Positions 10,427 to 21,234 of a stretch of 64,000 bases of DNA are shown here, in pieces (positions within the stretch are counted from its first letter, which is position 1; each line of letters starts with the position of its first letter). The stretch comes from Periplaneta americana. Its lineage: Eukaryota > Arthropoda > Insecta > Blattodea > Blattidae. The stretch lies in the NCBI RefSeq assembly GCF_040183065.1, contig NC_091120.1, forward strand, positions 189,893,627-189,957,626, read 5' to 3'. A model generated the notes under the pieces. That model worked only from the letters and a program-made list of their open reading frames with translations. It was not told the DNA's origin and made no database searches. Both the position numbers and the translations under genes were made by a program.

Positions 10427-10605
10427 GAAATATAATAATTTTTAGTACTAGTATATTTCCGTACAGCGATTTCTACTAAACTATTGGACTGAATTTTGTT
10501 CATATTCAGTATCTACGAGTCATTTATCAGGGAATGATGTACATGAAATATAATAATTTTAGGACTAGTCTGTGTACAGCGATTTCTACCAAGTAAATAA
10601 AAATA
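10427..10605 (+). repeat. 118-bp satellite, distal remnant
   Basis: About one and a half diverged units (gtacagcgatttctactaaa, cagggaatgatgtacatgaa) continue the array of 7691-9222 beyond the hAT insertion. Confidence 0.9.
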
Positions 10606-10719
10606 AAATATACTTTAAAATGCGTTGGTGGTTGTTTGAGACACAAACATTCAGTTTTAAAGCAGCGTACAGAGAGCATGGGCTACGATCTCCAGAGTTG
10701 TATTTATTTTCAAGTTTCA

Positions 10720-10925
10720 GTGTTGCCACATTGTGCAATTATAATTTCTACACACTAAAAATATCTTCGTCTCCATTTTCACTCTGAAAGAAATAGTGGT
10801 GTTCACCTAAGATCAGTTCATAAAAGGCTAATGTAGCCGTCTTTTCAATCTTTCTAGCTGTTACCAGATATTACCAAAGCAGGTAAAGTCTCACTGCTAT
10901 TCACTAAAATAATAATAATAATCGA
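10720..10925 (+). repeat. Dispersed retroposon-like repeat with (AAT)n tail, copy 1
   Basis: The stretch 'gccgtcttttcaatctttct', 'agatattaccaaagcagg' and the end 'cactaaaataataataat' recurs in the same order at 51586-51733. Both copies finish in an AAT run after 'cact(a/g)aaat', as the 3' end of a retroposon would. Similarity is roughly two-thirds by eye. No coding. Confidence 0.5.
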
Positions 10926-11643
10926 ATTTTGACAAATTTCATATATAATTTTTTTAATTTTCGCGGTAAAATGTACAGTTTCATGAAAATTTTATCTTAA
11001 ATATGAGTATACTTTTATATAGTTGGTAGAAATTTTTTAATGTACGAGTTATGTGTAACCAAAAATTTAAATTTAAATATCTCAAAAAATAAATTTTCTA
11101 CATTTTCAACGACAAGTATTCATTTTATTTCTCAGTGGTTAAAGCTAGAGTGATGAAACTTGGCATAATTATTCATTAATATCTCTGTTGTGAAATACAG
11201 CATTTGATTGGCTGTACTTAGCATAGTATTATTTCTACAGAATTATTCGTAAAGCAATATATATTTTTTTTAATTTGAACATTGAAGAAATTACATTTTT
11301 TTAACAAATTAGTGTAGGGAATTACTAATGTTCCATTTCACAATATGCAGTGTTACCTTTAAGAAAAAAAATAGATTTAAAAATAAATATGTATTTTTTT
11401 TTAGAAATATAATTGTCACTAAGACAATTAAAAAAATAAGTTTAATTTTTACAAAAGTTTCTATGAGAAAAATATTTAAATTTACAATGTGTGATTATGA
11501 CATTGATATGCATATTCAGCAAAATTGCCAACTCTCTAGCTAAAAAATTATTGATTTTTAGAAATTTCAGTAGCTCATCGCCTTAACGTGGGTCGAAAAT
11601 AGAAGTTACACATCGAAAATATAAAATCGCGATTTATTAATCT
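10926..11643. other. Unassigned, strongly AT-rich DNA
   Basis: Long A/T runs; the frame at 11328-11543 is low-complexity (KKN, FFF) and not credible as a gene. Confidence 0.45.
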
Positions 11644-11882
11644 AGGGTAAAGGTTGGTAATATTGTGATATGAGTAATATTATGATAGTTATTTTTGAGA
11701 ATTTGTTACAATTTTACTGAGCGAGAGAAGGACCGGTTTTGTGCAGAAACTTGTCCACGAACATTCCCTTAATACGTTGACGTGAAAAACTGATCTTCCT
11801 CTCCCTCAGTAAAATTCTAATAAATTCTCAAAAATAACTATCACAATATTACTCGTACCACAGTATTACCAACCTTCACCCT
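11644..11882. mobile_element. Foldback MITE with 78-bp inverted arms
   Basis: Arm 11644-11721 (agggtaaaggttggtaatat ... ttttactgag) and the reverse complement of 11805-11882 align over 78 bp without gaps and with 7 mismatches (about 91%). The 83-bp centre is unrelated. Start 'agggtaaggttg' resembles the end of the pogo-type element at 26922. TSD not clear. Confidence 0.85.
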
Positions 11883-12142
11883 ATTTATACTTCGTATTGT
11901 TAACCGAGAGCTTTTCTTTAAAAAAAAATGGTCTAACCTGTCCTTGCCTTTACGTAGTTACTAAATATAAATTTTCTTATATTTAGGACAGGTTCAAACA
12001 TAAAACCTAAAAATGTCTCACTGTATGCCATCACATTACGAAAAAAGAAACTCAACTCAACTCGAAACACTAACTGCATGTTGATTTAAATTTCACTGTC
12101 TTGTTACCAACACCACGAAAATAAATAAATTGATAATGTTTA

Positions 12143-12366
12143 CCAAACCGGTAACTAATTATGGTTTCTGTGTAATCGACTTCTGGCATTTCCGCCTATT
12201 TTCTGTTGCATTCTTATCAATTTAGATTTGCCCATTACTTCTCACTGACAAATTTCCTTTGTAATGTTGACTACAGCAACTATTACGGATTTATTTGATT
12301 AAAATAATAATCACCTCAACCGATTGCGCAGTAACTATAGGTTAATTAAATTAGTTACCGGTTTGG
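12143..12366. mobile_element. MITE with 18-bp inverted ends
   Basis: CCAAACCGGTAACTAATT at 12143-12160 is the reverse complement of 12349-12366. The 224-bp element has no ORF. No convincing TSD was seen. Confidence 0.65.
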
Positions 12367-14292
12367 CGTAAATCACTAATAAATTTAAGTCGTATGTAAG
12401 CAAACTAGCGTAGTAAAAGAATGACTGAATTTTATTTCTTAAACAACGACACAAAAGGTATTCTCAGAAAAGCGAAGATTTTTTTTTGTTAAATTTCACT
12501 GCATTTTCAAAACACGTCTGTCACATTTATGGAAAAAATAACAAATAGATGTGGGAACATAAATGTTGTGTCAATCACTATGAAAAGTGACTCATTAATT
12601 CGACACTTTTACAAGCACAATTTTCATGATTCACTCACTGTTTACATTCATTTCGAAATGTGGATATAAAACTGACTGCATTAACGTACAATCAACACGC
12701 ATATCATCTTCACACAACACTGTGTGTAGGACGAGACGATCCTGACTCTTCGCTTGCTTCCGACAAAGTTTCGTAGACTCAACAAGCACGAAACCACACA
12801 CTTCTAACGACCTTCTCTGGATCTGACTCGACCAATGGGATCCCACGCAACTTGATGGAACTTCTGGGCTCCTCGTCCAATCACAACATTCCATTCAGCA
12901 ACTACAGGACTGTTTTTTTTCTTCCCTAGCTTCTTCTTATTTTAAAAACTGAACCTTACTGGTGTACTCATGTAATGTGTAAGGTCTTACCCAGATGGTT
13001 ATGAACTGACCGTCAGGTTTGTTGCCTAGGTTACCTCCACGTCTGTTTACCGCATGCGAGAGGATGTAGGCGGAAGATGCAGCTTAAATGAAGACTTCAT
13101 ACATAAGTAAAAGAGTGGGGGTGGATAGGATAGAGTGGGGGGGATGAGGACAGAGACGGAAAACGAAAGGGAATGAAGTAGGCGGTTTTTATCATCAGTT
13201 CCTTTTAGCTCCTGAGTTTCCAGTATGATTTTGCATTCTACTATACACATTCCTTCCTGCCGGTTGATTGCAGTACTATACAGATCCCTACTCTTTTTGT
13301 CGGTGCCTTTACATTTTTGACATCGTTTTTTTTTTATTTTACAATTATCAAGAACAGCATTATTGGAAAACGACTTTGTATATCTTCGGCTTTTAATCTT
13401 CTCTTGTCTCTTTTCTTTCTTTCTTTTTTTTCCCTCCAGTGTTTCATTTGTTTTGAGTATTCCGATAACTTTCACTTTCGTTTGAAGATGTTAAGCATGT
13501 GATGTAACATTAGTTAAAAGGCCAAGGTAGAGATTTTTTCTTACATGGAGCAACGAGAGATTCTAAAACCATATTGTTAATACTGAACTAAAAAAACTTT
13601 TCTTCCTTTATAGCTACGTATACAAAGAGGTTATCCACAAACTGCAGTAATTTGTTACAGCGCTATTTTTATGGTAATATTTCATTAACCTAAGACTGAA
13701 GTGTACTTTTTATGGTGTAAAATTAACGAGTTAAAACATGGAAGTGACGTTTGAAGTGATGAAATACACATTACTCAGTTACATAAAGTGTAAAGTGACA
13801 TTTTTACGAACGATACCAATTCTGTCTTGACGTCAGAAATAATTTGTGAATTGTGTGCAATTGCCTACGTGTTGAATACATCGCTTCCTACAGATACAAA
13901 GCGGAAGAAACGTTACTGTGTTGTGTTGTGCAAAGTTGTTGCTATTTTGGAATTGTGATAAAAGTGTCAACGCTTGGATAGCTGCCTTCGAAGAACCTGA
14001 TCGGTAAGTGTTTGTTTTGCTTCTTTTGTACGATAGGATGTGAAGGTATCGCCCAGTTGCAGGTGCTCCTTGATTTAAACGTGTTCTGCAGGTCTTGTCT
14101 GCTAATATAGCGGCTGTCAAACAAGATTGAGTCTTTTGTCCATGATATAAATAGTTTTCGAGATAAACAGATGTTAAAGCAGAAGTATATCTTATTTATT
14201 TAGACAGAATTTCATGAGTTTTGGGTTCGTATGAGTGTTATGTGAGATAATATAATATATTACAATATGATACTCGGTCCTGCCGTGTTTTA
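12367..14292. other. Unassigned intergenic-like DNA
   Basis: Frames at 12631-12894, 13047-13475 and 13833-14124 give no recognisable domain; the second is Lys/Ser-rich low complexity over poly-T/C tracts. I see no splice-linked exon set or repeat structure. A host regulatory or intron origin cannot be excluded. Confidence 0.4.
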
Positions 14293-14330
14293 TCTATGGA
14301 AAATTCCCGGATACTAAATTTTGTTGAAGG

Positions 14331-15460
14331 TAGGATTTATTTTACCGCCTTCCAATCCTTGTTCCATATGAAAGAATTTCTACCACTTAGTCTAAAAAAA
14401 GAATCTTGTCCACACCTGTGGAATAACGGTCAGCGCGTCTGGCCGCGAAACCAGGTGGCCCGGGTTCGAATCCCGGTCGGGGCAAGTTACCTGGTTGAGG
14501 CTTTTTCCGGGGTTTTCCCTCAATCCAATACGAGCAAATGTTGGGTAACTTTCGGTGCTGGACCCCGGACTCATTTCACCGGCATTATCACCTTCATTTC
14601 ATTCAGATGCTAAATAACCTAGATGTTGATACAGCGTCGTAAAATAACGCAATAAAAAAAAAGAATCTTATTCAGACGCTTGTAATGCCCCATTTTGATT
14701 ATTGCGATTCCTTGCTAACTAATATAAGTTCACTCTTAGCTGAGAGACTACAACGTGTTCATAATGTGTGCATACGATTCATCTGCAATACTCGTAAATT
14801 TGACCATATAACACCTTCCCTCCAGTTACTTTCATGGGTGCGTCTGAAGGAACGAATAACAATACATTCACTGCCTCTTCTGTTTAGAATCATGCACACT
14901 TCTACTCCAAATTATCTGTCATCGCGCTTTCAATTTCTTACAACTTTTCGAAACCGACATCAAGCACTTCTTTCTACCCCTCATCATAGAACGTCTTTAT
15001 ACTCATCTTCCTATACTGTAGAAATACCTCGCCTCTGGAATTCGTTACCTAATGATATCAGGGACTGCCGGACTTTATCACAATTCAAAATTAAATTGGA
15101 AAATTTTGTCTTATTTAATGTTTTTAGGTATTGCTAGAAGTATTGATTTGTGTTTTGTTTTCTTTTTCTTTTTTAATCTAGATTAAAATTCCAAGTTTCT
15201 TGTTTATGTTAGTTAATTAGTTAGGATACAATTAATTATGATACTTAATCACTCATTTAAAGTTTGTGTGACTGCAACCTGTGTATATTTTTTGTGTGGC
15301 TTTACTTTGTTTATAGTACTTTTTTTCTCTCTCTCTTTATTTCTTGTGTAGCTTTATTTTGTATATAGTGTATTTTTTTCTGTTTATTTCTATTATTGTA
15401 TTTGTATTCCTGGAGTTGTGGAAGAGAGGACCTAATGGCCTTAACTACACCAGAATAAAA

Positions 15461-15515
<55 letters not shown>

Positions 15516-15520
15516 ATGAA

Positions 15521-15555
<35 letters not shown>

Positions 15556-15557
15556 AT
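14331..15557 (+). mobile_element. Jockey/CR1-like LINE 3' end, split by a SINE, (AAAT)n tail
   Basis: The RT C-terminal frame reads FHMKEFLPLSLKK up to 14393, is cut by a SINE, and resumes at about 14670 with MPHFDYCDSLL, RLQRVHNVCIRFI and PRLWNSLPNDIRDC, ending at a stop at 15137. 'HFDYCD...L...L...LQR.QN...R.I' and 'WN.LP..IR' are classic C-terminal motifs of Jockey/CR1-type LINE RTs. A 3' UTR ends in 'ggccttaactacaccagaat' and then (AAAT)n at 15455-15557. The element is 5'-truncated and therefore dead. Confidence 0.85.
14408..14655 (+). mobile_element. tRNA-derived SINE with 14-bp TSD
   Basis: The 14-mer aaaaaaagaatctt is found at 14394-14407 and 14656-14669, and the LINE ORF is continuous once this insert is removed. 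The head has an A-box-like 'taacggtcagcgcg' and a B box 'gggttcgaatcccg'; the middle has 'ttccggggttttccctcaa' and the tail 'gttgatacagcgtcgt' then 'aaaataacgcaat'. The same middle and tail occur with a different tRNA head at 18497-18760. Confidence 0.92.
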
Positions 15558-16500
15558 GGGTTTAACTAGTTTGCCATTTGTCGCTGTCGACAGAGTACAT
15601 ATATATACACACTTACGCACACATACGCATATATATGGTAAAGTATAGGCCTGTTTGTTTACAACTCGAAATAATGTAACGTTGTAACATACATTTTTAG
15701 AGTTGCGAATTTCAGTTTCCCATCTTCAAATAAAAAATAAATGTCACGGAAAACAGGCAACAGGGAATGATCAATCGATCATGGGGTGAGAAGCATCTGT
15801 CCCTTTATCTCAAAATTAAAGAAAAACTTTATCGCACTAACAAACAGAAAAAAAAAAACACTTTTTTTTTGCAGGTGATTGCGTTTTAACATCCAATTAA
15901 GAATCTACAGAAAGGAGTGGTGATTTAAGAGGACTAGTTACTCAATTTCCTGACATATAATTTGTATCGTATCGTATTGAAAAATTTAAATGATGTAAGC
16001 CTAAACATTTCTAAAATACGTGGCCTTGTTTTTTTATATTGACAAAATATATGCGGAAAAATGTACTTATTTATAAATAATTATTACTTCTAGTAACAAT
16101 TTATCTATGCGTCTGACATAGAAAATCACTTTTTCCAAAGTTGAGTATGGAGTTAAGACTATCTAAAATGATATGGTGCATTACTATTTCTCTGGCTAAT
16201 ATCTGTGGTGTTTGGTCAGAATATGATAATTCCAAAAATGGAATTGTTGGGCTGAAAGCGCAGCCTACATAAAAACAGTTTTCTTTCGTTTGGTATAGCC
16301 GTGATATCTCCATCTAATTTTATGTTATTTTCGTTCACATTTGTATGTAAATTAGAATTATGATTAGTGTATGAAAAGTGAAAATAAAAATGCTTTTATC
16401 TCAAAAAGGTCTTTCTTGGAGTTGTCATGTTTTGACCAAACACCATAGATATACTACACTGGTAACTTTTTTTAACTTCGATTTTTCTTTATATAGCCTA
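15558..16500. other. Unassigned AT-rich DNA
   Basis: No domain; the frame at 16101-16313 has none. Contains short A/T tracts only. Confidence 0.45.
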
Positions 16501-16645
16501 TTTAATTAATTAATGTATTTATTTATTTAGGCTATTTATTCATTCATTCACTTACTCATTTATTTATTTATTTTATTTATTTTGTTTTATTTATTTATTT
16601 GTTCATTTATTTATTCATTCATTCATTCATTCATTCATTTTTATT
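16501..16645. repeat. Imperfect (ATTT)n/(ATTC)n tract
   Basis: Interrupted tetranucleotide run, ending in about seven ATTC units at 16613-16640. Possibly a decayed LINE tail on the minus strand, like 15455-15557. Confidence 0.75.
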
Positions 16646-17284
16646 TTTCAATATCTGACATTGTCTATACAAAAGAATATCGAATTCTTTCCTATGTATA
16701 TATTATATATACGGTACATTGACGGAAATACACCATTTCATTCACAGTTCAATTGTAAACCGTATGTGCGCAAAGTTTCATTATTTCAGAAGGAATTTAA
16801 ACTACAGAATTCGGGTTGTTCCGCAATTAGCTGTAATTGTCCAATTAATATTGTAAATGAATCTTTCCCTTGCTCTTTTTATGAGTCTTCCATTCTCCTG
16901 ACGAATTAGTCTACATTTTCTACAGTGATGCTACAAGAGGTCTGAGATTTCCCAGATAAATTTTGTCTTTATGGAATTATCTATAGTAATCTCAGACCTC
17001 GAATGACATTATTTGTTAGGACTATTTCGTGAATAAAATAAAAATGTAAATAATATATTCCTAAAATTCACTCACAAAATGTTAATAATTGTATATTTAG
17101 GTGAATACTTAACCTATTCAGACATTGTGAAGTCGAAATAGATGAATATCGATTACTGCAATAAATAACTTGAATGTTAATCAGTAATGGCAATTGAGGA
17201 AAGCGAAATACAGATTTAAAAATGTTAATTACACGTACTTCGCTTTTCTCTTGTAATTATAACAGAAATACGTTTTCATTATCT
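16646..17284. other. Unassigned DNA with a 14-bp inverted repeat
   Basis: GAGGTCTGAGATT at about 16938 pairs with AATCTCAGACCTC ending at 17001, forming a possible short foldback of about 65 bp. No coding supported. Confidence 0.45.
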
Positions 17285-17900
17285 GCTGAAATCGTAATTT
17301 AATTTAAACATTTTATAGTATAATTACAAATAACCAGATTAATACATTAATTAAATGAGCAATTGTTATGAAGGAGTGTCATTTTCTTTAGATACAATGG
17401 ACATGGAATTAGAAGATGAAGATGTAGATGTGGAAGTAGGATTTCGCACTTTATTTAGTATAATGGATTCATGCTCATAGATTTACGTGAAAACAGTTGG
17501 CGATACTGACTAAACAGAAGAACGACCATGCGATAAATTGATAGTGATAAATCGAGTTGCAGAAATTATCGCTGAAACCATAATTTAATTTAAACGTCTT
17601 ATAATATAATTACAAATAATCTGATTAATGCATTAATTAATTAAATGAACAATTTTTTTAAGCGCAATTATCAAATCTGAATGAAGGAGTTTCATTTTCT
17701 TTAGATAAAATTGACATGGGATTAGAAGACGAAGATGTAGATGTGGAAGTAGCATTTCTCACTTTATTCAGTACTTCATCGTTACATTAATGAATTCATG
17801 CTCATCGATTTATGAGGAAACAGTTGGCGACACTGACTAAACAAAAGAACGACCATGCGATAAATTGATAGTGATAAATCGAGTTGCAAAAACTATCGGG
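17285..17900 (+). repeat. Diverged tandem duplication, two units of about 300 bp
   Basis: The block 'tcattttctttagatacaat', 'gaagatgtagatgtggaagt', 'aacagttggcga', 'gaacgaccatgcgataaatt' occurs at about 17380-17570 and again at about 17690-17890 in the same order with scattered substitutions and small indels. Each unit has a short acidic reading segment (LEDEDVDVEV) but stops break any longer frame. Origin unknown; could be part of an unrecognised element. Confidence 0.8.
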
Positions 17901-18232
17901 ATGTATGACTGTCATTGGTTGGAATAAAAATTTTCATTATATTTCATTGGCCGAGAATGGAATGATGTCATATAAAAGGAATAGTCTGTTTTTACAACAA
18001 TGTGGTTTATTTGCAAATCCTATCTGATATTTCCACGTGTATTCTTTTTTTTTTATTATCCTTCAAATAATTATTTTTCAGTATTGTTTTTCTTAAACAG
18101 TGTGTTATTCAAAATATTTAGTTGGTCAAATTCTTCTACTTTTAGAATTGCATGGTTAGTAATAGAGGTATTTATATCAAATACTCTCGTTCAATGGGAA
18201 GCGGTATTCTCGTCACCGAAACTGCTGCCGTT
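17901..18232. other. Unassigned AT-rich DNA
   Basis: Nothing recognisable; contains a TATA-like 'atataaaagg' at 17970 with no gene downstream. Confidence 0.35.
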
Positions 18233-18239
18233 GTGCCAC

Positions 18240-18422
18240 CACAGTCTAGTATATACAGTCGCGAAGCTCAATACGTAGTAAATATGCAAACATTAGGTAG
18301 TTGCTCACCACTAGGATCGCTAATATCGCCTCATTACAGGCAATGCAAAATAGAACCGTCACAGTCTATTGTTTCTATCACCCTCAAAACTCAAGCTTCG
18401 TGACTGTATATAGTAGACTTTG
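18240..18422 (+). mobile_element. 183-bp MITE, copy 1
   Basis: Ends CACAGTCTAGTATATACAGT and, inverted, CAAAGTCTACTATATACAGT form inverted repeats of about 27 bp. Flanks gtgccac (18233-18239) and gtaccac (18423-18429) agree at 6 of 7 positions. A second copy of exactly 183 bp in opposite orientation lies at 43174-43356 with a perfect 7-bp TSD, which fixes the boundaries. No ORF. Confidence 0.88.
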
Positions 18423-18496
18423 GTACCACCTAGTCACTGCAATTTTATCACTCGGTGTTTTGGTCACTTCGACTTTTTGGTCACCAGTACACATGT

Positions 18497-18760
18497 CGTA
18501 GCCACCGGCGTATCTCATTCGGCTAAGGCGCTTGCTTGGCGTTCCGGAGTTGCGTTCGGGCGCGGGTTCGATTCCAGCTTGGGCTGATTACATGCTTGGG
18601 TTTTTGCGAGGTTTTCCCCAACCATAAGGCAAATGTCAGATAATCTATGGCGAATCCTCGGCCTCATCTCGCTATCACCAATTCCATCGACGCTAAATAA
18701 CCTCATAGTTGATACAGCGTTGTTAAATAACCAAGTAAAATAACAAAAATAAATCACCGT
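18497..18760 (+). mobile_element. tRNA-derived SINE, Ser-like head
   Basis: The head includes 'tatctcattcggctaaggcg', a longer variable region and the B box 'cgggttcgattcc'; the long variable arm suggests a class II (Ser/Leu-type) tRNA ancestor. The middle 'gcgaggttttccccaacca' and tail 'gttgatacagcgttgttaaa' match the SINE at 14408-14655 although the heads differ. TSD not resolved with confidence. Confidence 0.8.
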
Positions 18761-18904
18761 ACCGACCAACCTGTGGTTTTTCCGTAGTTTTCCACAGTTA
18801 TTTAGGCAAATGGCGAGTTGGAATTTTCAGTACCACGGTTCATTTCCATTCCTCTTCCCTGTAGAAAAAAATTTAGATTCATATATTATTCATCTTCATC
18901 ATCT

Positions 18905-19186
18905 CATTCCATAGGCATATTCTAGAGCGAAGTTAAAAAGTAAAGGTGATAGTGCATCTCCTTGCTTTAGCCCACAGTGAATTGGAAAAGCATCCGACAG
19001 AAACTGGCCTATACGAACTCTGCTGTACGTTTCACTGAGACACATTTTTAATTAATCGAACTAGTTTCTTGAGAATACCAAATTCAATAACAATATCATA
19101 TAAAACTTCTCTCTTAACAGAGTCATTTGCCTTTTTAAAATCTATGAATAACTGATGTACTGTATCCTTATGCTCCCATTTTTCTC
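18905..19186 (-). pseudogene. LINE reverse transcriptase fragment (RTE-like), palm region
   Basis: The minus strand reads VHQLFIDFKKANDSVKREVL, then FGILKKLVRLIK and, after frame breaks, a 'GQFLSDAFPIHCGLKQGDAL' -like stretch. 'F.DF.KA.DSV.R..L' and 'GLKQGD.LSP' are RT motifs 2-4. From memory this segment belongs just upstream of the YADD region kept in the RTE-like copy at 58715-59563, so both probably derive from one family. Stops and frameshifts show it is dead. Confidence 0.75.
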
Positions 19187-19400
19187 CAATATATATGCAT
19201 TCAACTATGCAAAATAAAAATATATATGCATTTAAAAGGGAAAAATCTTGGAAATATACATTTATGCAAAACAAAGTTGACTTCATTCGAATGTGAAGGC
19301 TATGACCGACTAAGATCCACTTTTACATTTTCAATATGCCATAGCAATAAAAGCATAAAATTGCATGAAGTTCCGCGGCCTAATTATCAACACACATTAC

Positions 19401-19648
19401 CCTAGATTATATATACCCAGATTGCTCGGCGTTATAGGTTATGGTGGTAACAACTTTTGTCAGGTTTACTATGCTGCCATCTAGTTGTTACATAAGGAGT
19501 CACGTCATAACTACCATTTGAATTGCATTAGCGAGTGTACTGCCATCTCGTGTTCATTTACGTCGGACGGGTGGCGATCCTGGCGGTTGTTCTCTTCAAA
19601 GTGTAACCGATTTTAACATAGGAATGAGCAATCTATATGTGATCTGGG
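19401..19648 (+). mobile_element. 248-bp MITE-like element with 7-bp TSD, copy 1
   Basis: Bounded by the perfect 7-bp repeat acattac at 19394-19400 and 19649-19655. Ends CCTAGATTATATATACCCAG and, inverted, CCCAGATCACATATAGATTG are imperfect inverted repeats sharing 'AGATTGCTC' a little further in. A second, inverted copy at 42997-43433 has its own perfect TSD. The related repeat at 21235 lacks the insert. Confidence 0.85.
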
Positions 19649-19655
19649 ACATTAC

Positions 19656-20376
19656 TAAGCAATCAAAATCAATATAGTGCTGTAAGTCATTAAGAAAAAT
19701 GAGAAAAAAATAAAGGACTATGAAAGGACAGTTTCCTGAAGCACCACCAATAACTTATTCCGTGGTTATTCACTGGAAATATTGATCGTCTAGTTCAAAA
19801 GTGCGACAACAAAAAAAAATAATAAGTTTTGAGATATCTTCAGTTGAAAGTTTCAAATAAATCACCTAGAAAGGAACAGAGTTCTGGTTCATAACCACAG
19901 CAATTAGAAATGAGTCAGTATTTAGGATGAGTTTATCACAATCTTCCAGTTCATTATTAATAGATTTCGAAATGTACTAATAATGAATTAGTAAAGTCCA
20001 TAGTTATAATTACTTCTAAAGCAGTTTATTTAGTTTTTCTTTTTGGTTGTAAATATGACTTATCTCAATACTGAATCAGAAAGAGCTCCGAAAGGGGCTT
20101 TCGGTAGTATGAATAACTAAAAAATGGCAATTTTTGAGTTGTCGTGTCGCACTTTTGAACTGGACCATCGATGTTTTCATTTATTTTGACGAACAAATTC
20201 GATATATTGCTTCTATTTAGTTGCATATAATGGTCTCTAATTCTGTTGTGGGAACTGCAGTAACTATATCTTTTCTTGGAACCACTCAATAATCCCTATT
20301 CCAAGAAGTTTACACTGTTTTTTCATTGTAACCTTCACCTATTACTTCAGTTTCCGAAATCCCCGGTAATGAATCT
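19656..20376 (+). repeat. Dispersed repeat family, copy A
   Basis: 'tgctgtaagtcatta', 'aataaaggactatgaaa', 'ttccgtgg', 'gttgtgggaactgcagtaac' and 'tcagtttccgaaatccccgg' occur in the same order at 21235-22524. Copy A carries a MITE at 19790-20164 that copy B lacks; copy B carries a LINE that copy A lacks. No protein was recognised; the family identity is unknown. Confidence 0.85.
19790..20164. mobile_element. About 375-bp MITE inside dispersed repeat copy A
   Basis: CTAGTTCAAAAGTGCGACAA near 19790 and the reverse complement of the 20144-20163 region (CCAGTTCAAAAGTGCGACAC) are inverted ends. The equivalent position in copy B (about 22310) reads straight through, an empty site. The TSD is short or decayed. 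Confidence 0.75.
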
Positions 20377-20576
20377 AAAGGCTGGTTCACAATAAACCGG
20401 GAACGGAAACGCAACGAGAACGAGAACGGAAATAATGATAAAATATATGTATTTAAATGTGAGCGTTCACAATAGTTAATTATGAATCCTCAGATTTAAA
20501 TACATTTATTTTAATAATATTTCCTTTCTCGTTCTTGTTGCCGTTTTCGTTCCCGGTTTATTGTGAACCAGCCTTT
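20377..20576. mobile_element. MITE with about 53-bp inverted ends
   Basis: AAAGGCTGGTTCACAATAAA at 20377 continues ...CCGGGAACG; the right end at 20576 is its reverse complement, with similarity extending about 53 bp. The centre is about 95 bp. It abuts a related half-element at 20577 through the string 'ccagcctttaaggctgg', suggesting a TTAA or TA-rich target. Confidence 0.85.
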
Positions 20577-20690
20577 AAGGCTGGTTCACAATAAACCAGG
20601 AACGAGAACCAGAATGAAATCGAGAAGCAGAGGACGTGAATATGAAAATTTTTTGATTCACAATAAACCGAGAACGTAGACGACTATGCA
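20577..20690 (+). mobile_element. Truncated second copy of the 20377 MITE end
   Basis: Starts aaggctggttcacaataaac and repeats a shorter version (gattcacaataaaccgagaa) at 20653. No matching right end was found, so it is a partial or rearranged copy. Confidence 0.65.
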
Positions 20691-21234
20691 TATCGATATG
20701 CATGTCAATAACGATATGTAAAGTCGACATTACGCACTTTGATGTTATTTGTATATAATTGACTAATGGCGTTCTCTCATGAGTACAAGGCAGCCAACAT
20801 AAACACAGGTTAACCAACTTCGAAATTTCAACTGAAACATTTAATTAGGTACGGTACTATAGATATGACCATGCATCTTTATTATCACAACCTATTTTAA
20901 GTCTACCATAACGTAAAATAATTAGAGAAGAAACATTTGTAATAGGATAAAAATGAACACAACAATAGTGTTGAATTGAAACATGAATATGTACTGTGTA
21001 ATACAACCAATACGGTAATAAAATATGATTCACTTACGATCGGTGTTCAAAGATGCAGCTTAGGTCCACTTCAACTTTCATGCAAGCATTGCGATGTTTG
21101 GTTTTTGCTAAGTAAGTAGGTTGTGGTAAAATCATCAAAATATCACACTCGGATACAGATGCAATATCTGGCTCTTGAGGAAAAAGAAAGTCATTTTTTA
21201 TTCTTCAATCCTTTCCTAAGAAATGTCACCTAAT
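20691..21234. other. Unassigned DNA
   Basis: No coding or repeat recognised. The minus-strand frame at 20575-20817 is the antisense of the half-MITE plus flank. Confidence 0.4.

Noticed and set aside
12631..12894. Possible 87-codon gene on the minus strand
   Set aside because: No domain, no repeat or splice context, ordinary composition; treated as chance.
17960..18010. TATA-like box ('atataaaagg') as a promoter
   Set aside because: AT-rich surroundings and no gene downstream.
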